A stretch of 63,655 nt of DNA. Source: an uncultured Peptostreptococcaceae bacterium. Lineage in GTDB: Bacteria > Bacillota > Clostridia > Peptostreptococcales > Anaerovoracaceae. Made by a program: the position numbers and the translations under genes. Below the pieces are notes generated by a model. The model saw nothing but the letters and a program-made list of their open reading frames with translations, was not told the DNA's origin and made no database searches. The stretch covers positions 1 to 63,655 of the forward strand of contig CAJOKT010000007.1 in assembly GCA_905235115.1 (NCBI GenBank), written 5' to 3'. Shown in pieces: positions 1-8,506 of this stretch (the first letter of the stretch is position 1; each line of letters opens with the position of its first letter).

Positions 1-23
1 TGCCCGGGCACCGGCCCGGGCAT
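1..23 (-). terminator. Partial intrinsic terminator hairpin
   Basis: A GC-rich hairpin (arms TGCCCGGGC and GCCCGGGCA) lies just past the stop of the YhfC-type gene. The T-run, if any, would lie beyond the left edge, so the terminator is incomplete here. Confidence 0.5.
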
Positions 24-40
24 TCCCATATCATAAGTAA

Positions 41-838
41 TTACACTTCCGCATTCGCGTCCCACACCTTCTTAGCCACGAATGCCACCGCGACGGTCAT
101 CACGCCGATGACAGCCTCGGTGATCCAGATGCTCCCCACGCTCTGGGATACTATGTACATTATACAATCAACACAGGCATGCAGGCCGATGGCCAGCGGG
201 AACAGCACGATGCGGCTCTGGTCTTTTGCGGCGAACCATACCAGGACGGACAGCGAGACCTGAAGGGCTATGGCGAATACCCTTTCCACTGCGCCGGCGA
301 GGAAGGTCGCGGGCGCTGAATCCGTCAATGCCGCCAGCGCCTGATTCACTGACTCCGCGGACTCTGCTGGAAGTGACTCCAGCATGGCTGCGATCGCTCC
401 GGAGTTGATCATTAAGGCCAGCACCAGGTTGGTTATCATGGCGATGCCCACCAGCACGATGGATTCCAGGCCGCCGTGGCCCGCTCCGTACATCAGTGCG
501 TTGACGTCGTTATCCTGGTACTTTTTGAGCACCGTCCTGAAGGCTGCGAATCTGCCGGTCTCTTCGAAGAGTCCGGCCATCAGGCCGCCGTACAGTCCGT
601 AGATCACCACGCTGTTCTGGATGGCGTTTCCGACAGCGGAAGTGAACACTATGTTGTGCACGATGGACTCCAGGACCAATGCGAACAGGAACATCACGGC
701 GCATCCCACGAAGAACGGGGCCACCGCGGCTCCGCGTTTCCTGCAGTATATGAAAAGTGCGATGGGCAGTCCGATGGCGATTATGGCCGAAACCAATATC
801 ATCACCATGGAGAGTGCCGAAACATTTGCTGTGATCAT
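41..838 (-). CDS. YhfC-family intramembrane protease
   Basis: The 265-residue product is very hydrophobic, with about seven or eight membrane segments. It carries the family signatures EETGR at residues 92-96, GHGG at about 120-123 and a conserved His near 220, which form the presumed glutamic-type intramembrane active site related to the CPBP/PrsW proteases. Substrates of this family are largely unknown. The ATG start is preceded by GAGG about eight bases upstream. It is the last gene of a minus-strand run and is followed by a hairpin at the window edge. The family call is firm; the proteolytic role is inferred from the motifs. Confidence 0.8.
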   Translation of the reverse strand: MITANVSALSMVMILVSAIIAIGLPIALFIYCRKRGAAVAPFFVGCAVMFLFALVLESIVHNIVFTSAVGNAIQNSVVIYGLYGGLMAGLFEETGRFAAFRTVLKKYQDNDVNALMYGAGHGGLESIVLVGIAMITNLVLALMINSGAIAAMLESLPAESAESVNQALAALTDSAPATFLAGAVERVFAIALQVSLSVLVWFAAKDQSRIVLFPLAIGLHACVDCIMYIVSQSVGSIWITEAVIGVMTVAVAFVAKKVWDANAEV

Positions 839-924
839 GATGTTGACCTCCCGGTTTCCTTAAGCTGATTCTACTTTAGACCTTCCATAAAGTGGAAGGT
901 CAAGTGGTTTTTTGCACTATTTCG

Positions 925-1563
925 CTAAATTTCCGAAACTTCCCCCACGATCTCTATCCCTATGTCCACGTTGACCTTTTCCTTCATGGCAACATCTGCC
1001 AGGCCTCTGAAGTGACCCAGCTTGAATTCGCCGATGGACACGGTCAGGTCGGATCTCACGAATGTGGTCCCGAGGCCCGTATCGCCGTTCAGGCCGCTGT
1101 TTATGTCGCAGGCGATCACGAATGTCCCCGCCTCGCCCGCGGCGTTTATGGCCTCGATCATATCTTTTGCGGTGCCTCTGACCTCTCCGGAGAATCCTGT
1201 CCCCAGGATGCAGTCCACGATCACTGAGTATCCGGAAAGGTCCATGCCTTCTTCATAGATGAAGGTCTTCACCACCCGGTCCTTCACCAGGTCGTAGTAG
1301 TACCTGCCGTCCTCGGAGAACTTTTCGTCCACCAGGGCTATGTCCACCCGGATCATGCGGTCCAGCAATTTGCCTGCAGCCACATAGCCGTCTCCGGCGT
1401 TGTTGCCCTTGCCGCAGGCCATGAGCACCGGCGGCTTCCAGCCGTCCCAGGCTTCCACAAGGCCGCGTCCCGCCCGGTACATCAGCTCCTTGGACGGCAC
1501 CAGATTATCTATGGTGTATTTATCTGAGATCCGCATGGTCTCCACGCTTACAGCTCTCGCCAT
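925..1563 (-). CDS. nnrE: NAD(P)H-hydrate epimerase (YjeF N-terminal domain only)
   Basis: The 212-residue protein matches the YjeF_N fold. It has a GKGNNAGDG loop near residues 51-59 and a DINSGLNGDTG segment near 154-164, which bind the nicotinamide nucleotide. The enzyme interconverts the R and S forms of hydrated NAD(P)H so that the dehydratase NnrD can repair them. In many bacteria NnrE and NnrD are fused; here the C-terminal kinase-like NnrD domain is absent and no separate nnrD is in the window. The start has AGGAGG six bases upstream. It follows the DUF2085 gene within ten bases, so the two are probably co-transcribed. Confidence 0.88.
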   Translation of the reverse strand: MARAVSVETMRISDKYTIDNLVPSKELMYRAGRGLVEAWDGWKPPVLMACGKGNNAGDGYVAAGKLLDRMIRVDIALVDEKFSEDGRYYYDLVKDRVVKTFIYEEGMDLSGYSVIVDCILGTGFSGEVRGTAKDMIEAINAAGEAGTFVIACDINSGLNGDTGLGTTFVRSDLTVSIGEFKLGHFRGLADVAMKEKVNVDIGIEIVGEVSEI

Positions 1564-1573
1564 TTCTTCCTCC

Positions 1574-1966
1574 TTATCTCATGCTCTCCCCGATGGACCA
1601 GCCGTATTTAAAGCAAAAAATCAGTATCTCCATCAGTATGGTCAGCATGCCGTATCCGAACAAAACACCCGTGCTTAGTCTCCTCAGGTTAGTGCTCTCA
1701 TGGTGCCCCAGGTTTTGCCAAAGCCCGTCTATGATCATGGGGATCATGAGGACCGTGGGCACCAGGAACCCCGGTCTCACAAAGAAGATGGCAATGATTG
1801 CGATCACCATCCCAATTATCTCCCCTTCGCACCTGGCGCACACCGGCATCTGCAGTCCTTTTACGAAAAAAGAGCGGTCTGCCCTCTGGTGGCAGCCGCA
1901 AAAAACCGGCAGCCACCTGTAGCAGGCTCTGATCGCTCTGTTGTTTCCCTGATGCAGGTCTTTCAT
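1574..1966 (-). CDS. DUF2085 family membrane protein
   Basis: The 130-residue protein shows the DUF2085 signature: a CHQR motif near residues 25-28, a CARCEG motif near 43-48, and three hydrophobic segments. The paired Cys and His residues suggest metal or redox binding, but the family function is unknown. Its ATG overlaps the stop of the upstream zinc-ribbon gene (ATGA), indicating translational coupling. Confidence 0.82.
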   Translation of the reverse strand: MKDLHQGNNRAIRACYRWLPVFCGCHQRADRSFFVKGLQMPVCARCEGEIIGMVIAIIAIFFVRPGFLVPTVLMIPMIIDGLWQNLGHHESTNLRRLSTGVLFGYGMLTILMEILIFCFKYGWSIGESMR

Positions 1967-2463
1967 ATATTGATACCCATTTCTTCCAGGAATGGGATCT
2001 TAACACCGAAGTAATACATGCTGGTCCCCAGTCCAAGTATGGTGGACAGCAGCATGAGTACCGCATAGATGATCACGGCTGCCAAGGCACCGATCCCTGC
2101 GCTTTTTGCGCTCTTTGGCTTGGTGTCACGCCACACCAGGAACAGTATCAGTCCCACGATGGGGAAGCAGCATCCCAGGATCCCCCAGCCTGCGGAACCT
2201 GAATCGTAGCCGGTATTATATGTGTACCCTGTATCGTTCCGGTATGTCTGTCTGGGGCCTGCCGTTCCGTATCCATCTGCCCCTGTGCTGCCGCCGGCAG
2301 CTCCGTTTCCTCCGGCTGTCTCATATCTTCCGTAATAATTTGAATCCCTGTTCTCTGCGTGCTCGCGGCCGGCTGCCCTGTCACGTTCTTCCACATAAGC
2401 TCCGCAGCTTGGACATATCTTATCCGTAGATCTCAGCTGACTTCCACAGTATCTGCAATACAT
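1963..2463 (-). CDS. Zinc-ribbon membrane protein
   Basis: The protein begins with a CxxC zinc ribbon (CRYCG and CPSCG, residues 3-20), continues through a Gly/Tyr/Thr-rich disordered linker, and ends with two hydrophobic segments (about residues 90-150). A longer start at position 2487 is possible: it overlaps the dus stop and has AAGGTGG upstream. I chose the ATG at 2463 because zinc-ribbon proteins of this kind usually begin MYCxxCG, as does the second one in this window, and because GGGGAGAGG precedes it. The function is unknown; these proteins are often tail-anchored adaptors. It is coupled to the DUF2085 gene by a four-base overlap. Confidence 0.75.
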   Translation of the reverse strand: MYCRYCGSQLRSTDKICPSCGAYVEERDRAAGREHAENRDSNYYGRYETAGGNGAAGGSTGADGYGTAGPRQTYRNDTGYTYNTGYDSGSAGWGILGCCFPIVGLILFLVWRDTKPKSAKSAGIGALAAVIIYAVLMLLSTILGLGTSMYYFGVKIPFLEEMGINI

Positions 2464-2486
2464 TTCCGTCTTCCTCTCCCCTGACA

Positions 2487-3392
2487 TCAGACCACCTTTT
2501 CTATGGTCTCTCTCAACTCATCTATGTCTTTTATGCAGTTCACTTCCTGACGGATGGCTGCTGCGCCTTCCCTTCCCTTCAGGTACCAGCCGATGTGTTT
2601 TCTCATCTCCAGCACCGCGATGCGTTCACCCTTGAACTCCGCTTCGTCATTTAAGTGTCTCAGCATGACCTCCATGAGCTCTCTTGATGTGGGTCTCTCG
2701 TCGGTCCCTGTGAATATCCAGGGGTTGCCCAGGGCCCCTCGGCCCACCAGGACCACATCGCATCCGGTCTCATCCATCATGCGTACTCCGTCGGAATAGG
2801 TGAACACGTCTCCGTTTCCTGCTACAGGCACTCTGACCGCGTCCTTCACTGCCCGGATCACTGACCAGTCTGCACGTCCCGAGTAGAAATGTTCCCTGGT
2901 CCTGCCGTGTACCGCGATCCCGGATGCTCCCGCAGCCTCGCAGGCCCGGGCCACCTCCACGCAGTTTATGTGATCCATGTCCCAGCCTGCTCTGATCTTC
3001 ACCGTTACCGGCTTGGAACTCACCTTCACCAGTTCATCCACGATCCTGAAACAAAGATCAGGGTCCTTCATCAGGTAGGATCCTTCATGATTTCCCACGA
3101 TCTTCGGCACGGGGCATCCCATGTTCACGTCCAGGAAAGCGTTTGGCTTCTCATCCAGATGTCTTGCGGCATATGCCATTATGTCGGGTTCGTGGCCGAA
3201 TATCTGGAACCCCACCGGACCTTCTCCGGGCAGGATCTCAAGGAGCTTGGCGGACTTCCTGTCCCCGTAATAAAGCCCCTTTGCGGATACCATTTCGGAG
3301 CAGGTGCAGGCTGCTCCCATCTCAAAGCATATCCTTCTGAAAGGGGCGTCAGATATTCCGGCCAGTGGTGCGAGCGCAAACTGCCCTGTCAT
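2487..3392 (-). CDS. dus: tRNA-dihydrouridine synthase
   Basis: This is a 301-residue FMN TIM-barrel enzyme that reduces uridines in the tRNA D-loop. Visible motifs are APLAGISD near the N terminus, NMGCPVPKIV with the catalytic Cys at about residue 93, VKIRAGW, AVHGRTREHFYSG, GNGDV and GRGALGNPWIF. The pattern is closest to the DusB branch, although the segment after the catalytic Cys (VGNHEGSYLM) departs from the usual KNGDGSALM form. The start overlaps the stop of the PucR gene by one base (TAATG), so translation is coupled. Confidence 0.93.
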   Translation of the reverse strand: MTGQFALAPLAGISDAPFRRICFEMGAACTCSEMVSAKGLYYGDRKSAKLLEILPGEGPVGFQIFGHEPDIMAYAARHLDEKPNAFLDVNMGCPVPKIVGNHEGSYLMKDPDLCFRIVDELVKVSSKPVTVKIRAGWDMDHINCVEVARACEAAGASGIAVHGRTREHFYSGRADWSVIRAVKDAVRVPVAGNGDVFTYSDGVRMMDETGCDVVLVGRGALGNPWIFTGTDERPTSRELMEVMLRHLNDEAEFKGERIAVLEMRKHIGWYLKGREGAAAIRQEVNCIKDIDELRETIEKVV

Positions 3393-4552
3393 TATTTCTT
3401 GTTCTCCATTCTCCTTAAAGCAAGAGCGATGGTAAGGCCGGGGATCACTCTGTTGCCTGTAAGCTCTGCTCCCAGGATCTCGTTTATCTTCTTCAGCCTG
3501 TACTGGACCGTGTTGGTGTGGACCTCCAGGAATTCGGAGGTCTTGACGGAGTTCATGCCTGCGTCCAGCACGAAGGTCTCCAGGGTGGTCAGGAGCTGCT
3601 TGGCCTTGTTGGAGCCTTCTTTTCTGAAGGGTTCCAGAAGGTCGGTGAAGATCTTCTTCATCTGACCTCCGTTGACCTGGATGTAGATGCAGTTCATCAC
3701 GAGCACCATCTCGTATTTGCTGAAAACTCTCTTGTAGGGGAATACCCTCTCCACAAAAGGTCCGGTCTCGGTGATCAGTCTCATGCCGTCCACGGCACCT
3801 TCCACTCCGTCGATCCCGGTGACGTGGAAAAACCTGGCTTTCTTGTCTTCCTTCAGTTTGTCAAAGAGCTTGATGCATTGCTCTATGCCGTTATCGGGCT
3901 CCTTAGCCTCAAATGTTTTGCCCTTTAAAATCAGTCCGTGGGTACCGTTTTCCTCATCTATCTTGATGAGGCTCAGGCTGCTGTTCTTCTCGAATTCAGT
4001 GTATGCCTTCTCTACCGTCCCCTGGTCGAATCCTTTGATGCAGAAAACGCTCAGGATGTCCTGAGGCTCGATATCCGCCTCGTCCCGGAGGGAATATGCC
4101 AGGGACTTATTGCCTCTGATGAGGGCGCGTACGAACTCGGCCTTGGCATCTCGCTCAGGCTTGTACTTCCACATCCCCATGGAAAGCTGGATGATGTCGC
4201 CCAGCATGTTGATCTCTTCGTTGGAATACCTGCCTTCATTGTCAACGATCAGGAGATAGTACTTGCCGGACTCCAGCATCACCGTTCCCCAGTACGTCTT
4301 GAGACCGCCGATGTCCACCATGCGATAGGTGTCGGTGGTGCCGTAAGCCAGTTCTCTTCCGACGCGGATGGCCTCGTCCACGGTGATCTGATGTCTTGTC
4401 TCTACCGTGATCAGCGGGTTGAAGTCGTCGGACAGGAGCACCACCTGAAAATCGTTGGATACCGCCGTCTCCTCCAGAGCCTGCACGAAGCTGGAATACT
4501 TTTCAAAATTGAGCAAATAAGTGATGGTGTTGTTGATGACTTTAGTTTTCAT
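3392..4552 (-). CDS. PucR-family transcriptional regulator
   Basis: The 386-residue protein ends with the PucR C-terminal helix-turn-helix (about residues 325-375), including a TSEFLEVHTNTVQYRLKK segment. The middle region resembles a GGDEF-like domain lacking catalytic residues, as in CdaR/PucR activators. The N-terminal 110 residues are a probable sensory region. Family members typically respond to purines, sugar acids or amino acids; the ligand cannot be read here. GGAG lies six bases before the ATG. It sits between ftsH and dus in one continuous minus-strand run, with no dedicated catabolic operon beside it. Confidence 0.85.
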   Translation of the reverse strand: MKTKVINNTITYLLNFEKYSSFVQALEETAVSNDFQVVLLSDDFNPLITVETRHQITVDEAIRVGRELAYGTTDTYRMVDIGGLKTYWGTVMLESGKYYLLIVDNEGRYSNEEINMLGDIIQLSMGMWKYKPERDAKAEFVRALIRGNKSLAYSLRDEADIEPQDILSVFCIKGFDQGTVEKAYTEFEKNSSLSLIKIDEENGTHGLILKGKTFEAKEPDNGIEQCIKLFDKLKEDKKARFFHVTGIDGVEGAVDGMRLITETGPFVERVFPYKRVFSKYEMVLVMNCIYIQVNGGQMKKIFTDLLEPFRKEGSNKAKQLLTTLETFVLDAGMNSVKTSEFLEVHTNTVQYRLKKINEILGAELTGNRVIPGLTIALALRRMENKK

Positions 4553-4555
4553 TTT

Positions 4556-6550
4556 CTACTCCTTTTCTCTGAAATCACTGTCATCATCCTCGAGGGCTGC
4601 GGCCGCTTCGGCGCTTAGCCTTTCTGCCTTGGCTTTCTCCTCCAGGATCTTCTCAGTCTCCTCTGCCTCCTGCTGATTCTTCTTTCTCTTCTCCTGGTCC
4701 AGCCTGTCTCTTTCTTCCTTGAGTTCCTCAGGTGTAGACTTTCCTTCAAACAGATCTTCGAACTGCTGGCCGTCTATGGTCTCAAGGAGGAGCAGCGCCT
4801 GGGCCACTCTCTCAAGTTTGTCGTCGTTTTCCGTAAGAAGCCTCTCTGCGAGAGCCGTGGCATCATTTATTATCTTGCGGATCTCCTCATCGATCTTCGC
4901 GGCGGTCTCCTCGGAGTATGCCTTATGTGTGGCAAGCTCGGCGCCAAGGAAGACCTCTCCGTCTCCGCCGTAGTTCACGTTGCCCAGTGCGGAGCTGAAT
5001 CCGTACTTGGTGACCATGTCGGTGGCGATGGATGTGGCCTGCTTGATGTCGCCTGAGGCTCCGATGGAGATGTCGTCCAGTTTAAGCTTCTCTGCGGATC
5101 TTCCTCCCATGCTGACCACCACATGGTTGAACATCTCCTGTTTGGTCTCGAAAACATTGTCGTCCTCGGGGAGATACATGGTGTATCCTCCTGCCATTCC
5201 TCTGGGGATGATGGTGACCTCGTGGACTTCCATGTGATTGGGAAGGGAACGGGATACCACTGCGTGGCCCGCTTCGTGATAAGCGGTGAGTCTCTTTTCC
5301 TCGTCAGAGACCACCTTGGATTTTTTCTGGGGACCCATCTGCACCTTGCGGATGGCTTCCTCTATCTCTTCCATCCTGATGTAGCGGCCGTTTCTTCTGG
5401 CCGTGATCAGGGCGGCTTCGTTCAGCACGTTCTCCAGGTCGGCGGGGGTGAATCCCATGGTGCGCCTTGCCAGGATCTCGGGAGTAACGTCGGGATCCAT
5501 CGGCTTGTTCCTGGAGTGGATCTTTATGATGGCCTCCCTGCCCTTTACGTCGGGAAGGCCGATAACGATCTGACGGTCGAACCTGCCCGGTCTGAGAAGA
5601 GCCGGGTCAAGGACGTCAGGCCTGTTGGTGGCAGCTATGACGATGATCCCGGAGTTCTCCTCGAATCCGTCCATCTCCACCAGAAGCTGGTTAAGGGTCT
5701 GCTCCCTCTCATCGTGGCCGCCCCCGATGCCGGAACCTCTCTTGCGGCCCACGGCGTCGATCTCGTCGATGAACACGATGCAGGGCGCGTTCTTCTTTGC
5801 GTCGTTGAAAAGGTCCCTGACACGGGAAGCTCCCACGCCTACGAACATCTCAACGAAGTCTGAACCGGATATGGTGAAGAATGGCACGTTGGCCTCGCCT
5901 GCCGCAGCCCTGGAAATATATGTCTTACCTGTTCCCGGAGGGCCTACCAGAAGGATGCCCTTGGGGATCCTTGCCCCTACCTCGCGATACTTGCCGGGAT
6001 GCTTCAGGAAGTCCACGATCTCCATGAGTTCGATCTTTTCCTCTTCAAGTCCCGCCACATCGTCGAAGGTGGTCTTCTCGCCCTTCACCTGGTGCGCCCT
6101 GGATTTTGCGAACTGGAAAGCCTTGCCGTTTCCGGCCCCGTTCATCATAAAATACAAGAGGAATATCATGGCCCCTATCATGATGACGTTGGGGATCAGG
6201 CTGAACCAGAACGAACCGGTCTCAGGCTTGGTTCCCGAATACACCAGCTTTCCCTCTTTTGCCATGGGGAAGAAGTACTCCTCATCCAGTATGGCTATCT
6301 CATATGATGAAGGAACGTAACAGTATACATATGTTGAATCATCTATCTTGCCGGTGACCATGGTGTTGTTGACGACCACCTCTTTGATCATATCCCGCTC
6401 AAGGTAGCTTATGAACTTGCTCAGTTCCACTTCAGTCTGCGTGACCGATGCCTCACGGCCGTTTCCCCCGTTTCCGAAGAAAAACGCCACGCCGAAAACT
6501 ATAGCAAACAGAAGAAGATAGACTACAACGTTTCTTGAAAAACCTTTCAA
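4556..6550 (-). CDS. ftsH: ATP-dependent zinc metalloprotease FtsH
   Basis: This 664-residue membrane AAA+ protease degrades unassembled membrane proteins and regulators. It has a transmembrane helix at about residues 8-25, a periplasm-type domain, a second helix at about 114-136, Walker A GPPGTGKT (203-210), Walker B FIDEID (260-265), a second region of homology with PGRFDR, and the zinc site HEAGH (425-429). The last 60 residues are a charged, Glu/Lys-rich coiled coil. Translation appears to start at TTG with AAAGGAG seven bases upstream. tilS lies immediately upstream, as in other Firmicutes, but the usual hpt gene between them is missing. Confidence 0.97.
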   Translation of the reverse strand: MKGFSRNVVVYLLLFAIVFGVAFFFGNGGNGREASVTQTEVELSKFISYLERDMIKEVVVNNTMVTGKIDDSTYVYCYVPSSYEIAILDEEYFFPMAKEGKLVYSGTKPETGSFWFSLIPNVIMIGAMIFLLYFMMNGAGNGKAFQFAKSRAHQVKGEKTTFDDVAGLEEEKIELMEIVDFLKHPGKYREVGARIPKGILLVGPPGTGKTYISRAAAGEANVPFFTISGSDFVEMFVGVGASRVRDLFNDAKKNAPCIVFIDEIDAVGRKRGSGIGGGHDEREQTLNQLLVEMDGFEENSGIIVIAATNRPDVLDPALLRPGRFDRQIVIGLPDVKGREAIIKIHSRNKPMDPDVTPEILARRTMGFTPADLENVLNEAALITARRNGRYIRMEEIEEAIRKVQMGPQKKSKVVSDEEKRLTAYHEAGHAVVSRSLPNHMEVHEVTIIPRGMAGGYTMYLPEDDNVFETKQEMFNHVVVSMGGRSAEKLKLDDISIGASGDIKQATSIATDMVTKYGFSSALGNVNYGGDGEVFLGAELATHKAYSEETAAKIDEEIRKIINDATALAERLLTENDDKLERVAQALLLLETIDGQQFEDLFEGKSTPEELKEERDRLDQEKRKKNQQEAEETEKILEEKAKAERLSAEAAAALEDDDSDFREKE

Positions 6551-6578
6551 TTTGTTTCTCCTTTATGGTGTTTTTTGT

Positions 6579-6607
6579 ATTTTAACACAATTTTTTGTAA
6601 TTTTCAA
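6579..6607 (-). promoter_or_regulatory. Sigma-70-type promoter of ftsH
   Basis: Reading the minus strand, TTGAAA (6602-6607) and TAAAAT (6579-6584) are separated by exactly 17 bases in an AT-rich stretch between tilS and ftsH. This allows ftsH to be transcribed separately from tilS. Confidence 0.65.
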
Positions 6608-7684
6608 CTAGGGGGTCTTTGTCTCCTCCGGCGCAAAAAACACGAGCTCGTGTTTATCTCTCATGACCCTGAATCCCCCGGGAAGCTGAGTGTAGGCTCC
6701 GCCGTGCTTCACGGCGTCCTTCACACGGTCGATGGCAGCCAGGTGTTTCCTGGTCACATCTTCCGTCAGGCCCTTGTCGCTTAAGGCCGCCATATAGACC
6801 CGGCTCCTTAAGGCGGGCATCATGTCTCTGAGCTTCAGGATGTCCAGCCTGCCCTCTCCGGTCTTTGCGTCCTCGTAAGCTTCACGGGCCATGCGGTGCA
6901 GGAACTCCTTGTCCTCACCCGCAAGCTCCGCCAGTCTGGCCAGCGTCTCCGTCACATTGGGGTTGAAGTTCTCCTCAAGGAAGGGAATCAGTTCAAGCCT
7001 GATCTTGTTTCTGGTATACACCGCCTCTTCATTGGTCAGGTCTCTTCTGGGCTCCAGTTTTTTCTCATCTATATATGCCTCGATCTCCCGTCTTGAAACA
7101 TCGAGAAGAGGTCTTACTACGCTGAAGCCGCTTTCATCGTCCCGAACAGGAGCTATCCCTGCAAGCCCGTCGGGGCCTGTGCCCCTGAGAAGCCTGAAGA
7201 GCAGAGTCTCAGCCTGATCGTTCATGTTTTGGGCGACCAGTATCTTCACCTGCTCTTTGGTGCAGCTGAAGGTGTCTCTCACTTCTTCCGCTACGGTCCG
7301 GAAAGACCTGTAGCGCACCATGCGCCCGGCTTCCTCGGACGTGACCTTCAGTTCCTTTGCCAGGGCGACGCAGTCCACAGTGAAGACACGAAGCGGGTAT
7401 ACGCCCTCCTCTTCTTCAGCCAGTTTCCTGCAGAATTCCTCACAATATGCCTGATCTTCCTCGGCGGCTCCCGGCCTCATCTTGTGATTGATGTGGACAG
7501 GGTGCAGGGTGAAGTTCAGCCCGAACCTGCCGGAGGTCTTCCGGTTGTCCCTGAGGATCTCAAGGAGAGAATAAAAAAGTGCGAGAGAATCCGGCCCGCC
7601 CGAAAAGCCCAGTACCAGATGGTCTCCGTCCCTGAACAGATCCTTTTCTTTAATTGTTGTGAGGATCTTTTTCTTGAGTTCCAT
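6608..7684 (-). CDS. tilS: tRNA(Ile)-lysidine synthase, short form
   Basis: TilS attaches lysine to the wobble cytidine of the minor tRNA-Ile so that it reads AUA. The P-loop SGGPDS is at about residues 30-35, followed by HINHKMRPGAAEED, RxxRY and NQAETLLFRLLRGTG-like PP-loop ATPase segments. At 358 residues it carries the catalytic domain and a partial middle region, but the C-terminal tRNA-binding domain found in forms of about 460 residues is missing. It ends two bases before tatD ends upstream and reads directly towards ftsH. Confidence 0.92.
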   Translation of the reverse strand: MELKKKILTTIKEKDLFRDGDHLVLGFSGGPDSLALFYSLLEILRDNRKTSGRFGLNFTLHPVHINHKMRPGAAEEDQAYCEEFCRKLAEEEEGVYPLRVFTVDCVALAKELKVTSEEAGRMVRYRSFRTVAEEVRDTFSCTKEQVKILVAQNMNDQAETLLFRLLRGTGPDGLAGIAPVRDDESGFSVVRPLLDVSRREIEAYIDEKKLEPRRDLTNEEAVYTRNKIRLELIPFLEENFNPNVTETLARLAELAGEDKEFLHRMAREAYEDAKTGEGRLDILKLRDMMPALRSRVYMAALSDKGLTEDVTRKHLAAIDRVKDAVKHGGAYTQLPGGFRVMRDKHELVFFAPEETKTP

Positions 7685-7686
7685 AT

Positions 7687-8499
7687 CTACCTGATCAGGA
7701 AAAAGTTTTTTGCGTTTTCCATGGTCCTGAGGGCCGCCTCCTCATAGGATATCCCCTTTATCTCCGCCACCTTCCGGGCCACATACTCCACGTAGGGGCT
7801 CTTGTTGCGCCTGCCTCTGAAGGGTACGGGAGTTAGGTACGGAGCATCGGTCTCGATGAGTATGTACTCAAGGGGGACCGTCTCCACCACCTCAACGGTC
7901 TTTCGGTTGTTTTTGTAGGTCAGCGGTCCGTCCACCCCGAAGACCGCGCCGAGCTTCATGTATTCTCTGGCGAACTCGGCGGATCCGGAATAGCAGTGGA
8001 TGTCCACGTGAGGGCTGTGGTCCGGGAAAAGAGCCTTTCTCTCCCGAGAGAATGCCCACTCCTCCACCAGAATGTCCATGGTCTCCCGGTCAGCCTCCCT
8101 GGAGTGGACCACGATGGGCATGCCTATCCGGTTGGCAAGCTGTATCTGTCTTCTGAACCAGTACCTCTGGTCGTCTCTCGGCGAAAGGTCATAGTGGTAG
8201 TCCAGGCCGATCTCTCCTATGGCCACCACCTTTTCCTGCTTCGCCAGTTCCCTGAGTTCCAGAAGGTCTTCCTCTGTCATGGACCTGGAGTCGTGGGGAT
8301 GCACCCCCACCGCCGCATAGCAAAACCCCAGTTCCGCAGCGTGTTCCGCAGCCATTCTGGAGCTGGGCATATCAAATCCTGCGTCCACCGCATACCTGAC
8401 AGGAGAAGCCTGTATCTCACAAATGAGCTCCAGGCGCTCCTCCTCGGTATAGTCTTCGTTGTTTATGTGTGTGTGCGAATCGAAAAGTATCTTTTCCAT
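7687..8499 (-). CDS. TatD-family metal-dependent hydrolase
   Basis: The 270-residue TIM-barrel hydrolase begins FDSHTHINNEDY (the HxH metal site), continues with GVHPHDS, GEIGLDYHYD, VVHSREAD, IHCYSG and ETDAPYLTP, all standard TatD metal ligands. Family members are 3'-5' exonucleases or D-aminoacyl-tRNA deacylases. It sits directly downstream of metG, a common gene order. The Shine-Dalgarno AGGA is very close to the ATG, so translation may depend on coupling to metG, which stops eight bases upstream. Confidence 0.92.
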   Translation of the reverse strand: MEKILFDSHTHINNEDYTEEERLELICEIQASPVRYAVDAGFDMPSSRMAAEHAAELGFCYAAVGVHPHDSRSMTEEDLLELRELAKQEKVVAIGEIGLDYHYDLSPRDDQRYWFRRQIQLANRIGMPIVVHSREADRETMDILVEEWAFSRERKALFPDHSPHVDIHCYSGSAEFAREYMKLGAVFGVDGPLTYKNNRKTVEVVETVPLEYILIETDAPYLTPVPFRGRRNKSPYVEYVARKVAEIKGISYEEAALRTMENAKNFFLIR

Positions 8500-8506
8500 T
8501 CCTGTT

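Noticed and set aside
879-913. Hairpin GACCTTCCA/TGGAAGGTC as a terminator
   Set aside because: The stem is good, but on the minus strand no T-run follows, and on the plus strand the T-run is six bases away with no gene ending there.
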